This document shows positions 35,083 to 43,805 of a stretch of 64,000 nucleotides of DNA, in pieces. The translations under genes were made by a program, and so were the position numbers. Under the pieces are notes generated by a model. It was not told the origin of the DNA. It did not search any database and was given only the letters and a program-made list of their open reading frames with translations. Numbering within the stretch: position 1 is the stretch's first letter; every line of letters begins with the position of its first letter. Origin of the DNA: Hymenobacter cellulosivorans (GTDB lineage: Bacteria; Bacteroidota; Bacteroidia; Cytophagales; Hymenobacteraceae); the NCBI RefSeq assembly GCF_022919135.1, contig NZ_CP095049.1, forward strand, positions 5,150,501-5,214,500, written 5' to 3'.

Positions 35083-35957
35083 TGAACCTGGACCAGATAC
35101 GCTACTTTTTACTCCTGGCCGACAAGCAGCATTTCTGGCAGACCGCCGAGCAGCTTGAGCTTAGTCAGTCGGCGTTGAGCCGGCATATTCAGCGTCTGGA
35201 GGCAGAGCTGGGCTTCAGTCTGTTTGAGCGCACCCCGCGGCAGGTGCGTCTCACGGCAGCTGGGCAGCTGCTGCGCACCGAGTGGGGGCGCTTGCTCGGG
35301 GAGCTCGACGCCGTGCACCGCCACGCCCGGCAGGTCAGCACCGGGGAGGTGGGCAGTCTGCGCATTGGTCATATTGGGGCGGCAGCTTACGGGTGGCTGC
35401 CGCGGCTGCTGGCCCGCTTCACGGCACAGTACCCCTTGGTTCAGCTCGACTTGCTCGAAGTCAGCGCCACCGAGTCGGAGCACCCGCTGCTAACGTATCA
35501 GGTCGACGTGGGCTTCTGGCGCGAGCCGGCTACCAATCCTGCCCTCGTCTCGGAGCCCGTTTTTGCCGAGCAGCTGGCCTTAGTAGTGCCCCAGCAGCAC
35601 TGGGCGCGGGCCGAAACGTTTACGTCCCTAGCCGCCCTGCGCGAGGAGTTCTTCGTGCTGCCGGCGCTAACGGGCCCCTCAGCCTACGTCCGGACGCTGC
35701 GGGAGCTGTTTGACCAGTACGGGTTTCAGCCCCGGGGCACCGTCACGTCCGACTTTGGCTCCACGATGCTGCACTTGGTGGCGGCCGGCTTGGGCGTTTC
35801 GGTGCTGCCGCTGTCGTACGCCAGCAGCCCGCTGCCGGGGTTGCGCTTTATCGAGCTACCTCATCAGTCGGCTGTGTATTCGGTGTGGCGGCGCGCAGAC
35901 GGCTCCGCCGTGCTTAGGCACCTGCTGGCTCAGGCCCGGGCCTTGGCGCTGGAATAG
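35082..35957 (+). CDS. LysR-family transcriptional regulator
   Basis: A 291-residue regulator. The start at ATG 35082 places the helix-turn-helix in the usual position (NLDQIRYFLLLADKQHFWQT, AEQLELSQSALSRHIQRLEA, ELGFSLFERTPRQVRLT). Residues 90-285 are the type 2 periplasmic-binding-like effector domain (GSLRIGHIGAAAYGWLP, LTYQVDVGFW, LALVVPQQHW, then HLVAAGLGVSVLPLS). An upstream ATG at 35034 is possible but would place the dyad inside the gene. It is divergent from panE, a typical LysR arrangement; the effector could be a pantothenate-pathway or branched-chain keto acid, which is inference. Confidence 0.92.
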   Translation: MNLDQIRYFLLLADKQHFWQTAEQLELSQSALSRHIQRLEAELGFSLFERTPRQVRLTAAGQLLRTEWGRLLGELDAVHRHARQVSTGEVGSLRIGHIGAAAYGWLPRLLARFTAQYPLVQLDLLEVSATESEHPLLTYQVDVGFWREPATNPALVSEPVFAEQLALVVPQQHWARAETFTSLAALREEFFVLPALTGPSAYVRTLRELFDQYGFQPRGTVTSDFGSTMLHLVAAGLGVSVLPLSYASSPLPGLRFIELPHQSAVYSVWRRADGSAVLRHLLAQARALALE

Positions 35958-36072
35958 CAATTGGCCTAGTAAGGACCGCCAACCCGGCACAATTCACGGT
36001 AGCAGCGCTTGGCGTAACTTTAACTTTCCGCTGTTATTCACCACCTTCCACGCGCCTTTCCCCTTCCTGCTC

Positions 36073-37011
36073 ATGCGCCTCGCCCACCTGCCCGCTGTTC
36101 TACCCGTGTTGCTCTTAAGCTGTTCCTCGGCGCCTTCCACCGCCGAAGAAACCAGCCGCTTCTCGCCCACTCCGGAGTTTAGCCGGTACTGGCAGCAAGG
36201 CAAGGCCGAGCTAACCAGCTACACCCTGGAGCAGGCCCGCTACGGCGAAATGCGCCCAGGTGAGGCCGTGCTGGTGTTTGTCACGGAAGATTTGTCGCGG
36301 GCCAAGCAGGTGAAGCTGGACAACCCCTCAGCCACGCCTAAGGACGCCCTGCCGGTGCTCAAGCTGAATCTGAGCGAGAAGTTCCTGACCGGCATCTACC
36401 CCTACTCTATCCTCACCTCGGCTTTCACCCCGCTTGACCCGAAGCTGAGTACCGTCAAGGTAAGCACCTCAGTACAGGAATGGTGCGGCAACGCTTTTAC
36501 CCAGCTCAACCAACGCGGCTCGGGTTACGCTTTGTCGCAGAAGTCCTACTTTGAATCGGAGGGCGACGTGGAAAGCAAGCTGGGTCCGGCCCTGCTGGAA
36601 GACGGCCTCTGGAACCAGATTCGCCTGCACCCGGTGGCCTTGCCGGTGGGCAAGCAGCAGCTGATTCCGAGCACCATCTACTGCCGCCTGCAACACCAGC
36701 CCTTACGCCCCACCGCCGCCACGCTTAGCCTGACCGACGCACCGGCCGGCCGGTTTGGCTCGGTTCCGGCCCGGGCCTATACCATCACCTACCCCGCCCC
36801 GCTGGACCGCACGCTGGTTATTTACTTCACCCCAGCCTTCCCGCACACCATCCTGGGTTGGGAAGAAACCTACCCCGACCGGGCCGGCACCACCCAACCC
36901 GTGCGCCTGACGACCCGGGCCACCCGCCGCAAAACCATCCTGCTCGACTACTGGCGCACCCACAGCAACGCCGACCTGCGCTGGCGCGACTCGCTGGGCT
37001 TAAGCCGTTAA
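36073..37011 (+). CDS. Lipoprotein of unknown function, 312 aa
   Basis: The reading frame is open upstream, but the ATG at 36073 gives a lipoprotein signal (LPAVLPVLLLSC, lipobox LLSC) and is the natural start. The mature protein has conserved-looking segments FSRYWQQGKAELTSYTLEQA, RYGEMRPGEAVLVFVTED, LNLSEKFLTGIYPYSILTS and SVQEWCGNAFTQLNQRG, suggesting a globular beta-rich periplasmic or outer-membrane lipoprotein. Similar proteins occur across Bacteroidota without an established role. It ends at a terminator shared with the convergent gene at 37075. Confidence 0.85.
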   Translation: MRLAHLPAVLPVLLLSCSSAPSTAEETSRFSPTPEFSRYWQQGKAELTSYTLEQARYGEMRPGEAVLVFVTEDLSRAKQVKLDNPSATPKDALPVLKLNLSEKFLTGIYPYSILTSAFTPLDPKLSTVKVSTSVQEWCGNAFTQLNQRGSGYALSQKSYFESEGDVESKLGPALLEDGLWNQIRLHPVALPVGKQQLIPSTIYCRLQHQPLRPTAATLSLTDAPAGRFGSVPARAYTITYPAPLDRTLVIYFTPAFPHTILGWEETYPDRAGTTQPVRLTTRATRRKTILLDYWRTHSNADLRWRDSLGLSR

Positions 37012-37015
37012 AACG

Positions 37016-37047
37016 AAAAAAGGCCACCCTGCACGGGTGGCCTTTTT
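37016..37047. terminator. Terminator between convergent genes
   Basis: Stem AAAAAGGCCACCC/GGGTGGCCTTTTT with loop TGCAC, four bases after the lipoprotein stop codon. Confidence 0.9.
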
Positions 37048-37074
37048 CGGGAGCGGGTTTAGGTGGCAGGAGAG

Positions 37075-37467
37075 TTACGCGGGCTTTATCCGCCACAACA
37101 GCCACCCGGCGCAAACGGCCACTACAAGCAGAGAAGCTGATTTTTGCTGGCGCTTCTGCCGCAGCTTAGTAATGGTAACCTCCTCAGGCCACATGATATG
37201 GCCCGTACGGGGGTCATACACAACCAACATAGTGTCGCCCGGAGTAATACTAGTGTACTCGGCTCCGGAAACTGGCAGGAACTTCAGGTTGCCGTTCAGC
37301 AAGAATCCAACCGCGCGCCGCTTACGACCGGACTCCAGCTTGGCAACCGGGACCTGAAGTGTCTGCCCGTTTTTCAGTAGCTGCTCAACGTATTCGACTT
37401 CTTCGGCGCCACTGATACTCAAGCCCAGAAAAAACAGCAGGGCCAGCACTAACCCGAACGTCTTCAC
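37075..37467 (-). CDS. Small exported/membrane hypothetical protein, 130 aa
   Basis: Signal peptide KTFGLVLALLFFLGLSISGA, then a short beta-rich domain (VEQLLKNGQTLQVPVAKLES, GDTMLVVYDPRTGHIMWPEE), a basic stretch KLRQKRQQK and a C-terminal membrane segment SASLLVVAVCAGWLLWRI. The layout suggests a periplasmic domain anchored at its C-terminus. Family unknown. It lies nine bases downstream of thiL and may be cotranscribed with it. Confidence 0.75.
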   Translation of the reverse strand: MKTFGLVLALLFFLGLSISGAEEVEYVEQLLKNGQTLQVPVAKLESGRKRRAVGFLLNGNLKFLPVSGAEYTSITPGDTMLVVYDPRTGHIMWPEEVTITKLRQKRQQKSASLLVVAVCAGWLLWRIKPA

Positions 37468-37476
37468 GCATCAGGC

Positions 37477-38505
37477 TTAGAAATGCTGCCAGCCCTGGGC
37501 GCGCAACGGAATCGGCTGGCCCTGCTTGGTGACCAGGTTTACCCCGTCACTGGCTTCGGTCATGTGCCCGAGGATGGTGATGTCGGGATGGTTCTTGATT
37601 TTGTCGTGGTCCTTGAGCGAAATGGTGAAGAGCAGTTCATAGTCCTCGCCGCCGTTGAGCATGCACATGATGGGGTCGAGCTGGAACTCGTCGGCCACTT
37701 CCAGCATAGGATTGGCGGCGGGCAGATTTTCGGAAAACACCCGCGCCCCGGTGCCCGAGGCTTTACATAGGTGCAGCACTTCCGAGGCCAGCCCGTCCGA
37801 TACGTCAATCATACTGGTGGGCACCACGCCCAGGTCGCGCAGTTCGTGTACCACGTCCATGCGAGCCTCGGGGCGCAACTGCCGCTGCAACACGTAAGGG
37901 TATCTGCTCAACTCGGGCTGCATGTCGGGGTCGGCGGTCCAGGCGGCTTTTTCGCGCTCCAGCACCTGTAGGCCCAGAAACGCTCCGCCCAGGTCGCCGG
38001 TTACGCAAATCAGGTCGTTGGGCTGGGCCCCGCTGCGGCGCACGGCTTGGCCGTGGGCTACCTGCCCCATGGCGGTGATACTGATGGTTAAGCCGCCGCG
38101 GCTGGCGGTGGTGTCGCCGCCCACCAAGTCCACGTTATACGCCTCGCAGGCCAGGCGCATGCCTTCGTAGAGCTCATCAATGGCCTCTACCGAGTAGCGG
38201 CTGCCGATGGCCAGCCCCACCACAATTTGGGTGGGCGTAGCGTTCATGGCGGCAATGTCCGACACGTTGACGGCCACGGCCTTGTAGCCCACGTGCTTGA
38301 GCGGGCAGAACGTTAAGTCAAAATGCACGCCTTCGACCAGCAGATCGGTGCTGACCACGAGGTCGTGGCCGGCTTCGGGGGCCAGAATGGCCGCGTCGTC
38401 GCCGATGCCGAGGCTGGTGCTGGGCTGGCGCAGGGTCACGGTTTCCTGAATCCGGCGAATCAGGCCAAATTCTCCAAGGTTTTCCAGGGGGGTGATGTCA
38501 CTCAT
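37477..38505 (-). CDS. thiL: Thiamine-monophosphate kinase
   Basis: Phosphorylates thiamine monophosphate to thiamine diphosphate. The ATG at 38505 starts SDITPLENLGEFGLIRRI; the annotated TTG three codons upstream is unlikely. ThiL/PurM-type motifs are GIGDDAAIL (ATP/Mg binding), TDLLVEGVHFDL, GYKAVAVNVSDIAAM, VGGDTTASRGGL, CVTGDLGGA, MIDVSDGLASE and LNGGEDYELLFTI. All acidic metal ligands expected for the family appear present. The 342-residue length is usual. Other thiamine genes are not adjacent. Confidence 0.95.
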   Translation of the reverse strand: MSDITPLENLGEFGLIRRIQETVTLRQPSTSLGIGDDAAILAPEAGHDLVVSTDLLVEGVHFDLTFCPLKHVGYKAVAVNVSDIAAMNATPTQIVVGLAIGSRYSVEAIDELYEGMRLACEAYNVDLVGGDTTASRGGLTISITAMGQVAHGQAVRRSGAQPNDLICVTGDLGGAFLGLQVLEREKAAWTADPDMQPELSRYPYVLQRQLRPEARMDVVHELRDLGVVPTSMIDVSDGLASEVLHLCKASGTGARVFSENLPAANPMLEVADEFQLDPIMCMLNGGEDYELLFTISLKDHDKIKNHPDITILGHMTEASDGVNLVTKQGQPIPLRAQGWQHF

Positions 38506-38805
38506 AGCGGGCAAAAGTACGGCGGCGAATGGATAGAATGCTGCTCCTGGTACGGATTTGCCACGGGCCGCGCCGAGAACCCGCTTTTGGCAGTAGCAAC
38601 CTAATCTGCCCCCCGAAGTTTTGCCGACTTTGCACTACGATTTTGACGATGCCGAAAAAGCAGAGCAAAAGCAGCATCACTTTGCTTTACCTTTTTACAA
38701 GAAGCCAAAAAGGTAAAGCAAGTCTGCAAACCAGCTCACGGCAGACTCCAGATTCTATTTCGCCACCCACGGAATATTTTGGCGGATTTTAACGTTTTTG
38801 CCGCT

Positions 38806-39399
38806 ATGAAACTCTATCTCCCCATGGCGTTGCTCGTGCTGCTGAGCAACCTGAACTCCTGCAAAACCGACCGTTCCAACAAAACCGTGGACCCTACTTC
38901 GCCCGCCGCGGCCAAGGCCCAGCTCGACGTGCTCCAGGACTCGGTGCAGGCCCGCTGGAGCCGCATGACAGCCAGCGACGATGCCAAGATGAAGGCCACT
39001 GGCCAGGTACTGCAAGCCCTGGAAAAGCAGCCCGGCGCCGATAAGGCCCAGCTTAAGGCTCTGGCCCGGGCCAACGACCGGCTCCGCAGCCGCCGCTACG
39101 ACCAGCAAACCATGAGCGTTTCCGCGCAAATTGATGCCTACGATACCGCGCAGGACTCGGTGCTGCACGCCCTCTATAACTTCGCCCAGCCCGCCGCCGG
39201 CCAACCCGATACCACTGTGCAGCAACTCACCAACGACATCCAAACCGCCGACGGGCAGGTGGTCGGCTACCGCGTCAACTACGACCGGGCCGCCAAGCAG
39301 TTCAACAACTACCTGCAGCTGCACCAGGAGGCCCTGGGCAAGCTCGGCGGCAAGTACAGCAAGCTGCAACCCCTGCCGCTGTTTGAGCTGAAAGAGTAG
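38806..39399 (+). CDS. Small lipoprotein, helical, 197 aa
   Basis: Start at ATG 38806; the frame is open further upstream. Signal ending in LLSNLNSC gives a lipoprotein. The mature protein is mostly helical and rich in Ala, Gln and Lys, with heptad-like stretches (AKAQLDVLQDSVQARWSRM, AQIDAYDTAQDSVLHALY, AKQFNNYLQLHQEALGKLGG). The overall plan, an N-terminal anchor and long helices ending before a Pro-rich LQPLPLFEL, resembles LemA-like proteins, but the LemA signature is not clear. Function unknown. Confidence 0.8.
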   Translation: MKLYLPMALLVLLSNLNSCKTDRSNKTVDPTSPAAAKAQLDVLQDSVQARWSRMTASDDAKMKATGQVLQALEKQPGADKAQLKALARANDRLRSRRYDQQTMSVSAQIDAYDTAQDSVLHALYNFAQPAAGQPDTTVQQLTNDIQTADGQVVGYRVNYDRAAKQFNNYLQLHQEALGKLGGKYSKLQPLPLFELKE

Positions 39400-39426
39400 T
39401 TAATTATTGGTTGTTAGTTTTTAGAT

Positions 39427-39606
39427 CTGTCATCCTAAGCGGCGTGACGCGGAGTGAAGGACTTTCCTCGTCTAGCCCATTACAGCTCCTGCCAACGTAA
39501 AAAGCCCTTTACCACGCTGGTGGTAAAGGGCTTTTTACGTTTACTCAACCTTGTGCCTGAAAGAAGGAAGGTTCCTCATTCCGCGTCATTCCGCTTAGGA
39601 TGACAG
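39427..39606. repeat. Outer inverted repeat around a terminator
   Basis: Arms 39427-39462 and 39571-39606 are about 36 bp long and mostly reverse-complementary (CTGTCATCCTAAGCGG, GTGACGCGGAGTGA against its complement with a few mismatches). They flank the perfect terminator hairpin at 39494-39541. Confidence 0.8.
39494..39541. terminator. Perfect 22-bp bidirectional terminator hairpin
   Basis: AACGTAAAAAGCCCTTTACC plus AC pairs completely with its complement around a GCTG loop, with A- and T-runs on both strands. It lies between the convergent lipoprotein and M3 peptidase genes. Confidence 0.9.
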
Positions 39607-39628
39607 CCGTAAAAAAGTCGCTCTAACT

Positions 39629-41305
39629 CTACAGCTTAGCCATTTCCTCGCGTACAAAGTCGGCCAGGGTGCGCAGGTATTCGGTGCTGAAGTCGAAGCG
39701 GATACCGGCGGCGGCGTAGATTTCGCCGATGGGCGCGGTGTAGCCCAAGGCCAGAGCGCGCTTGTAAGCTTCGAGGCCTTGCTGCGGGTTTTGGCGGAAG
39801 TTGCGCCACACGGCAATGGCCCCGAGCTGAGCCATGGCATACTCAATGTAGTAGAACGGCACTTCGTAGAGGTGCAGCTGCTTCTGCCACAGGTAGGGCT
39901 TGTAGTTTTCCAGGCCCTTCCAGCTCACGGTGCGCTGGTTGAACTCATCGAACGTCTTGGTCCACTGGGCGTGGCGCTCGGCCTCGGTGTGCTCGGGATG
40001 TTCGTACACCCAGTGCTGGAACTTGTCGATGGTGGCCACCCAGGGGAAGGTTTCCAGTACGCTTTCCAGGTGGGTTTGCTTGGCCCGGCGCAGCTCGTCG
40101 GCATCGGGGAAGAACAAGTCCCACTGGTCCATCGAAATCAGTTCCATGCTCATCGACGCCAGCTCAGCTACCTCGGACGGCGGGTGCTTGTCAGCCGACA
40201 GCGGCAGGGAGCGGGTCAAAAAGGAATGGACTGCGTGGCCGCCCTCGTGCAGCATCGTAATGACGTCGCGCAACGAGGACGTGGCATTCATAAAGATAAA
40301 GGGCACACCGGTTTCGTCCAGCGGGTAGTTGTAGCCGCCCGGCGCCTTGCCCTTGCGCGACTCCAAATCGAGGTGGCCCATCTGGCGCATGGTTTTCAGG
40401 CAGTCGCCCAAGTAGGGGTCGAGGCGCTCGAAAACGGTGATGGTCTTATCGAGCAGCTCGGCACCGGTTTCGAAGGGGCGCAGCGGGGCTTTGCCGGTCA
40501 CGTCTACGTCGAGGTCCCAGGGGCGCAGCTCGGGCAGACCCAGATCCTGCCGCCGCTCCAAATCGAGGTCGTCAATCAGGGGCACCACAGTTTCGCGAAT
40601 AGCGCGGTGGAAGGCAAAGCAGTCCTCGGCGGTATAGTCGAAGCGGCCCAGGGCGGCAAACATATAGTCGCGGAAGTTGGCAAAGTCCGCGTTGCGAGCC
40701 ATGCGGTGGCGTAGCGTTACAAGCTCCGTAAAGAGCTTGTCCAGGGGTTTAGAATCCTGAAGGCGGCGCTGCTGCACGGCCCGGTAGGCGTCTTCGCGCA
40801 CGGCCCGGTCGGGGTTCTTGAGCCGGTCGGAGGCCCGGGGCAAGGTCATTTCTTCCCCATCGAGCGTGACGGTCATCGCACCCACGGTGGCGGCATACTG
40901 CTGCTGCTTGGTGCTGATTTCGGTTTTGAGCGGAATATTTTCGGGCCGGTAGATTTCCAGGGCCTGCCGCACCGAGCGCACAAAAATGCGGTAGCGCTGC
41001 GGGTCGAGGCCGTCGAGAAACTCCGAGCTTATCATTTTCTCGTTGAGAGCGTGGTCGTAGGGCGCCACGTTAGGCTCAATCTCGCTGACAAAGTACTGAA
41101 ACGAGTCGGCCCGCTCCTGGTCTTGGGTGTCGCAGGTCATGCGGATGTAGCGCCAGGCGAGGTCTTCGCTCAGTACGCTTTCCAGCTCGCTGCGGTCGAG
41201 CAGCCAGCGCTCCAGCTCCGGGGCCGAGCTAATCGGCCGGTCGCGTAGTTCTAAAAAATACGGCTCAAGTGATTCCCAGTCGGTTACGGAGAAAGACTCG
41301 GGCAA
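39629..41305 (-). CDS. M3-family oligoendopeptidase (PepF-like)
   Basis: Cytosolic zinc peptidase that degrades short peptides. The zinc motif HEGGH is at 353-357 with the third ligand Glu near 388 (SMSMELISM). Other family marks are DVITMLHEGGHAVHSF, KAPGGYNYPLDETGVPFIFM and VPFYYIEYAMAQLGA. The start is unclear: the first codon here is a TTG (PESFSVTDW). In-frame sequence continues upstream (ASATDTQRPPRQYL) without an ATG, while an ATG pair near 41368-41374 is in another frame. A frameshift or an unusual start near 41306-41370 is possible. The length of about 560 residues fits the family. Confidence 0.93.
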   Translation of the reverse strand: MPESFSVTDWESLEPYFLELRDRPISSAPELERWLLDRSELESVLSEDLAWRYIRMTCDTQDQERADSFQYFVSEIEPNVAPYDHALNEKMISSEFLDGLDPQRYRIFVRSVRQALEIYRPENIPLKTEISTKQQQYAATVGAMTVTLDGEEMTLPRASDRLKNPDRAVREDAYRAVQQRRLQDSKPLDKLFTELVTLRHRMARNADFANFRDYMFAALGRFDYTAEDCFAFHRAIRETVVPLIDDLDLERRQDLGLPELRPWDLDVDVTGKAPLRPFETGAELLDKTITVFERLDPYLGDCLKTMRQMGHLDLESRKGKAPGGYNYPLDETGVPFIFMNATSSLRDVITMLHEGGHAVHSFLTRSLPLSADKHPPSEVAELASMSMELISMDQWDLFFPDADELRRAKQTHLESVLETFPWVATIDKFQHWVYEHPEHTEAERHAQWTKTFDEFNQRTVSWKGLENYKPYLWQKQLHLYEVPFYYIEYAMAQLGAIAVWRNFRQNPQQGLEAYKRALALGYTAPIGEIYAAAGIRFDFSTEYLRTLADFVREEMAKL

Positions 41306-41765
41306 ATACTGACGCGGCGGGCGCTGCGTATCAGTGGCCGAAGCGAGGGCTGGTTCGGGGCGGTATTCATCATGAATAGCAAGATACGTCGGTAGACGAA
41401 ACGAATGTAAGCTAAACTTTAAACAGCTTTAGCCAGGGCAGCTGGCCCGAAAAATCAGCGTCTGAATTCCCGGCCCGGTGCGCAACCTTGTTTCTACGGT
41501 AGGTTCGGGCAAGTCGTTGACTTGTTTCGACCACAAAATGCGGTAAAGTTTAACCGGGCCGTTCAAGAAATGTTAGGACGCTACCCAAGCCCGGAATACA
41601 ACGCCCTGTTGAGCTGACCGAAGTATTCGGCAGCCGGCCGATGCTACCCTATGGGTCATTTTTTATTTGGCACACACGCAGTGAAGGACCTTACCACCGC
41701 TGAACGACTTAGTTCTCGCGTGATAAGGTCCTTCACAAAGTTTGGGATGACCAGTACTACTTAGC
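41306..41765. other. Intergenic region with an inverted repeat
   Basis: About 460 bases. It holds the possible upstream coding extension of the M3 peptidase (to about 41370) and a 13-bp inverted repeat GTGAAGGACCTTA (41681-41693) / TAAGGTCCTTCAC (41724-41736) downstream of the reductase gene, which resembles dispersed Hymenobacter intergenic repeats. Nothing else is recognised. Confidence 0.6.
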
Positions 41766-42872
41766 CTAATCGACTTCGATGACCACGTCGTCGGTGACGG
41801 GGTGGCCGACGCAGATTAGCACGTACCCCTGCTTCATTTCCGAATCCGACAGGCCTTCGCGCTCATCCAGATGCACTTTGCCCGAGAGGCACTTACCGCG
41901 GCAGGCGGTGCAGAGGCCGGCTTGGCAGCTGTAGGGCAGGTCGATGTCCTGGTCGAGGGCGGCTTCCAGAATAGTCTGGCTGGGCTTTACCTCGATTTCG
42001 TACTCGGCGCCCTCGTAGTGAATTGTGACGGTGCGGGCCGTGATTTTATCGTCGGCCGCATCCGATACGTCGCCGTGTCCGGAGGGCTGGCCGGCCGCGG
42101 CTTCGATGGTTTCGGCGGCAGCCACGAAACTCTCGCGCTGAATACGGGCTGCGGGCACGCCGAGCAAGTCGAGGGCGGCGCGGGCTTCGGTCATCAGGCC
42201 TTCGGGGCCACAGAGGTAGTATTCGGCCTGCTGGGCCGGAAACTGGTGGCGCTGCTCGAGAATGCGCAGCAGCATGGTGCGGTTGAGGCGGCCGGTGTGG
42301 CGGTGGCCCGAAGTAGGGCTAGTGGGCTGGCTGAACACGTGCTCCACTTGCAATCGGCCGCCGGCCTGGACTTCGAGTTGCTGGAGCTGCTGGCGGAAAA
42401 TCACCGATTCCTCGTTTCGGTTGCCGTACACGAGCAGTACGTGGCTCCGGGGCTCGTCGCGCACGACGGCTTTGAGGATGGACATGAGCGGGGTGATGCC
42501 GCTGCCGGCCCCCACCAGCACGATGCTGCGGGCGGCCTGGGGACTGGTTTTCAGGGTAAAGTTGCCCAGCGGGGCCATTACCTCGAGCTGCTGGCCCACC
42601 TTCACCGTATCGAGCAGGTAGTTGCTGACCAGGCCGCCGGTTACCCGTTTTACGGTCACCGAGAGGCGCGGAGCCTCCGAGGGCGTGCTGCTGAGCGAGT
42701 AGGCCCGGCGCTCTTTTTTACCGCCGGGGCCGCAGGGCAGAATCAAAGTCAGGAACTGGCCGGGCTCACACGCCACGGGCTGGCGGTCGGGCCGTTCGAG
42801 GTGAATGGTAGCGGCATCGGGGGTCTCGTGGGTGATTTCCACGACGTTAAGCATCAGGTACGGGCTGCTCAT
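41766..42872 (-). CDS. Ferredoxin-type oxidoreductase with FAD, NAD and 2Fe-2S domains (PaaE/HCP-reductase type)
   Basis: An electron-transfer flavoprotein moving electrons from NAD(P)H through FAD to a plant-type 2Fe-2S centre and on to a partner oxygenase or reductase. The ATG at 42872 (SSPYLMLNVVEI) is preferred over the longer frame. Domains: FAD-binding beta-barrel at 1-110 (RRAYSLSSTP, LVSNYLL), NAD domain at 115-250 (LVGAGSGITPLMSIL, YYLCGPEGLM), and a linker and C-terminal ferredoxin at about 285-368 with CxxxxCxxC (YSCQAGLCTACRGKCL) and a fourth Cys in LICVG. No phenylacetate genes are nearby, so the partner is unknown; fatty-acid desaturase reductase is another possibility. Confidence 0.9.
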   Translation of the reverse strand: MSSPYLMLNVVEITHETPDAATIHLERPDRQPVACEPGQFLTLILPCGPGGKKERRAYSLSSTPSEAPRLSVTVKRVTGGLVSNYLLDTVKVGQQLEVMAPLGNFTLKTSPQAARSIVLVGAGSGITPLMSILKAVVRDEPRSHVLLVYGNRNEESVIFRQQLQQLEVQAGGRLQVEHVFSQPTSPTSGHRHTGRLNRTMLLRILEQRHQFPAQQAEYYLCGPEGLMTEARAALDLLGVPAARIQRESFVAAAETIEAAAGQPSGHGDVSDAADDKITARTVTIHYEGAEYEIEVKPSQTILEAALDQDIDLPYSCQAGLCTACRGKCLSGKVHLDEREGLSDSEMKQGYVLICVGHPVTDDVVIEVD

Positions 42873-43035
42873 CGGGGGTACTGCTTCGGGGATTGGAGAG
42901 GAAAAACCAGGATAAACCGGGGCTTTTCGGCCACGGGCGTGCAAAGTACGGTAAATGGGGCGGCTTGGTCGGCATGCGCGAAGGGTTTAGCTTGCGCCCG
43001 TCCTACCTCCTCTTTCTGAATTAACGATTTTGCTT

Positions 43036-43737
43036 ATGTCTGGTTTTGACCTCGCCGCCCTGCTCGAACGCCACCAGCACGAGTTCGGCCCCGTGCTGCC
43101 CGTCGACCTGAACGCCCCGGAAGTGGCCCGTCTCGATTTTACGGCAGCCAACCCCACCCTAGCCACCGCCGACCTGCGCGACACCGAGGCTTTCGAAAGG
43201 TTAGTGGCCCAGCTGCTGGAAGAGCAAAACGCCTTGATTGGCGTGGGTGGCTACCTCGAAAACCGTGTTATCTACCGCCGCAGCCCCGGCTTGTTCGGCG
43301 ACCCGGCCGTGCCTGCCCGCTCCCTGCACCTGGGCGTCGATGTGTGGCTGCGGGCCGGGACACCGGTGCTGGCTCCGCTGGAAGCGGTGGTGCACAGCGT
43401 GGCCGACAACGACAACTTCGGCGATTACGGGCCCACCGTCATTTTGCAGCATGAACTTGAAGGCACTACGTTCTACACGCTCTACGGCCATCTAGGTCGG
43501 GCCGAAGTGGCCCTGCTACGAGCCGGCATGACGCTGGAAAAAGGTGAGAAGTTTGCCGAAGTTGGCCCCCATCCTGAAAACGGCGACTGGCCGCCCCACC
43601 TCCATTTCCAGGTTATTGCCAATATGCTGGGCCGGGAAGGCGACTTTCCCGGCGTGGCATTGCCCGGGGAGCGGGAACAGTGGGCCCAGCTTTGCCCCGA
43701 CCCGAACCTGATTCTGCAAGCGTCGGTATTGCAGTAG
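43036..43737 (+). CDS. M23-family metallopeptidase (LytM-like), cytosolic form
   Basis: A 233-residue protein whose C-terminal half is a zinc endopeptidase domain of the lysostaphin/LytM type. The first ligands are in LHLGVDVWL (HxxxD) and the last in HLHFQ, with FYTLYGHLG between. The ATG at 43036 (SGFDLAALLERH) is preferred to a TTG six bases upstream. There is no signal peptide, unusual for peptidoglycan-cleaving M23 enzymes. Similar unsecreted forms occur in Bacteroidota, so the substrate may not be cell wall. It is divergent from the reductase gene. Confidence 0.88.
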   Translation: MSGFDLAALLERHQHEFGPVLPVDLNAPEVARLDFTAANPTLATADLRDTEAFERLVAQLLEEQNALIGVGGYLENRVIYRRSPGLFGDPAVPARSLHLGVDVWLRAGTPVLAPLEAVVHSVADNDNFGDYGPTVILQHELEGTTFYTLYGHLGRAEVALLRAGMTLEKGEKFAEVGPHPENGDWPPHLHFQVIANMLGREGDFPGVALPGEREQWAQLCPDPNLILQASVLQ

Positions 43738-43805
43738 CCCGCCGCGCATCCCATCAATAACGCTAGGCTAGGCGGGTGCCCGACCTAAATTTGCCTCTTG
43801 CACGC

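Noticed and set aside
39779..40714. 311-codon plus-strand frame
   Set aside because: Antisense to the M3 peptidase, Val/Gly/His-rich without motifs.
41871..43019. 382-codon plus-strand frame
   Set aside because: Antisense to the ferredoxin-type reductase; Ala/Gly/His-rich shadow.
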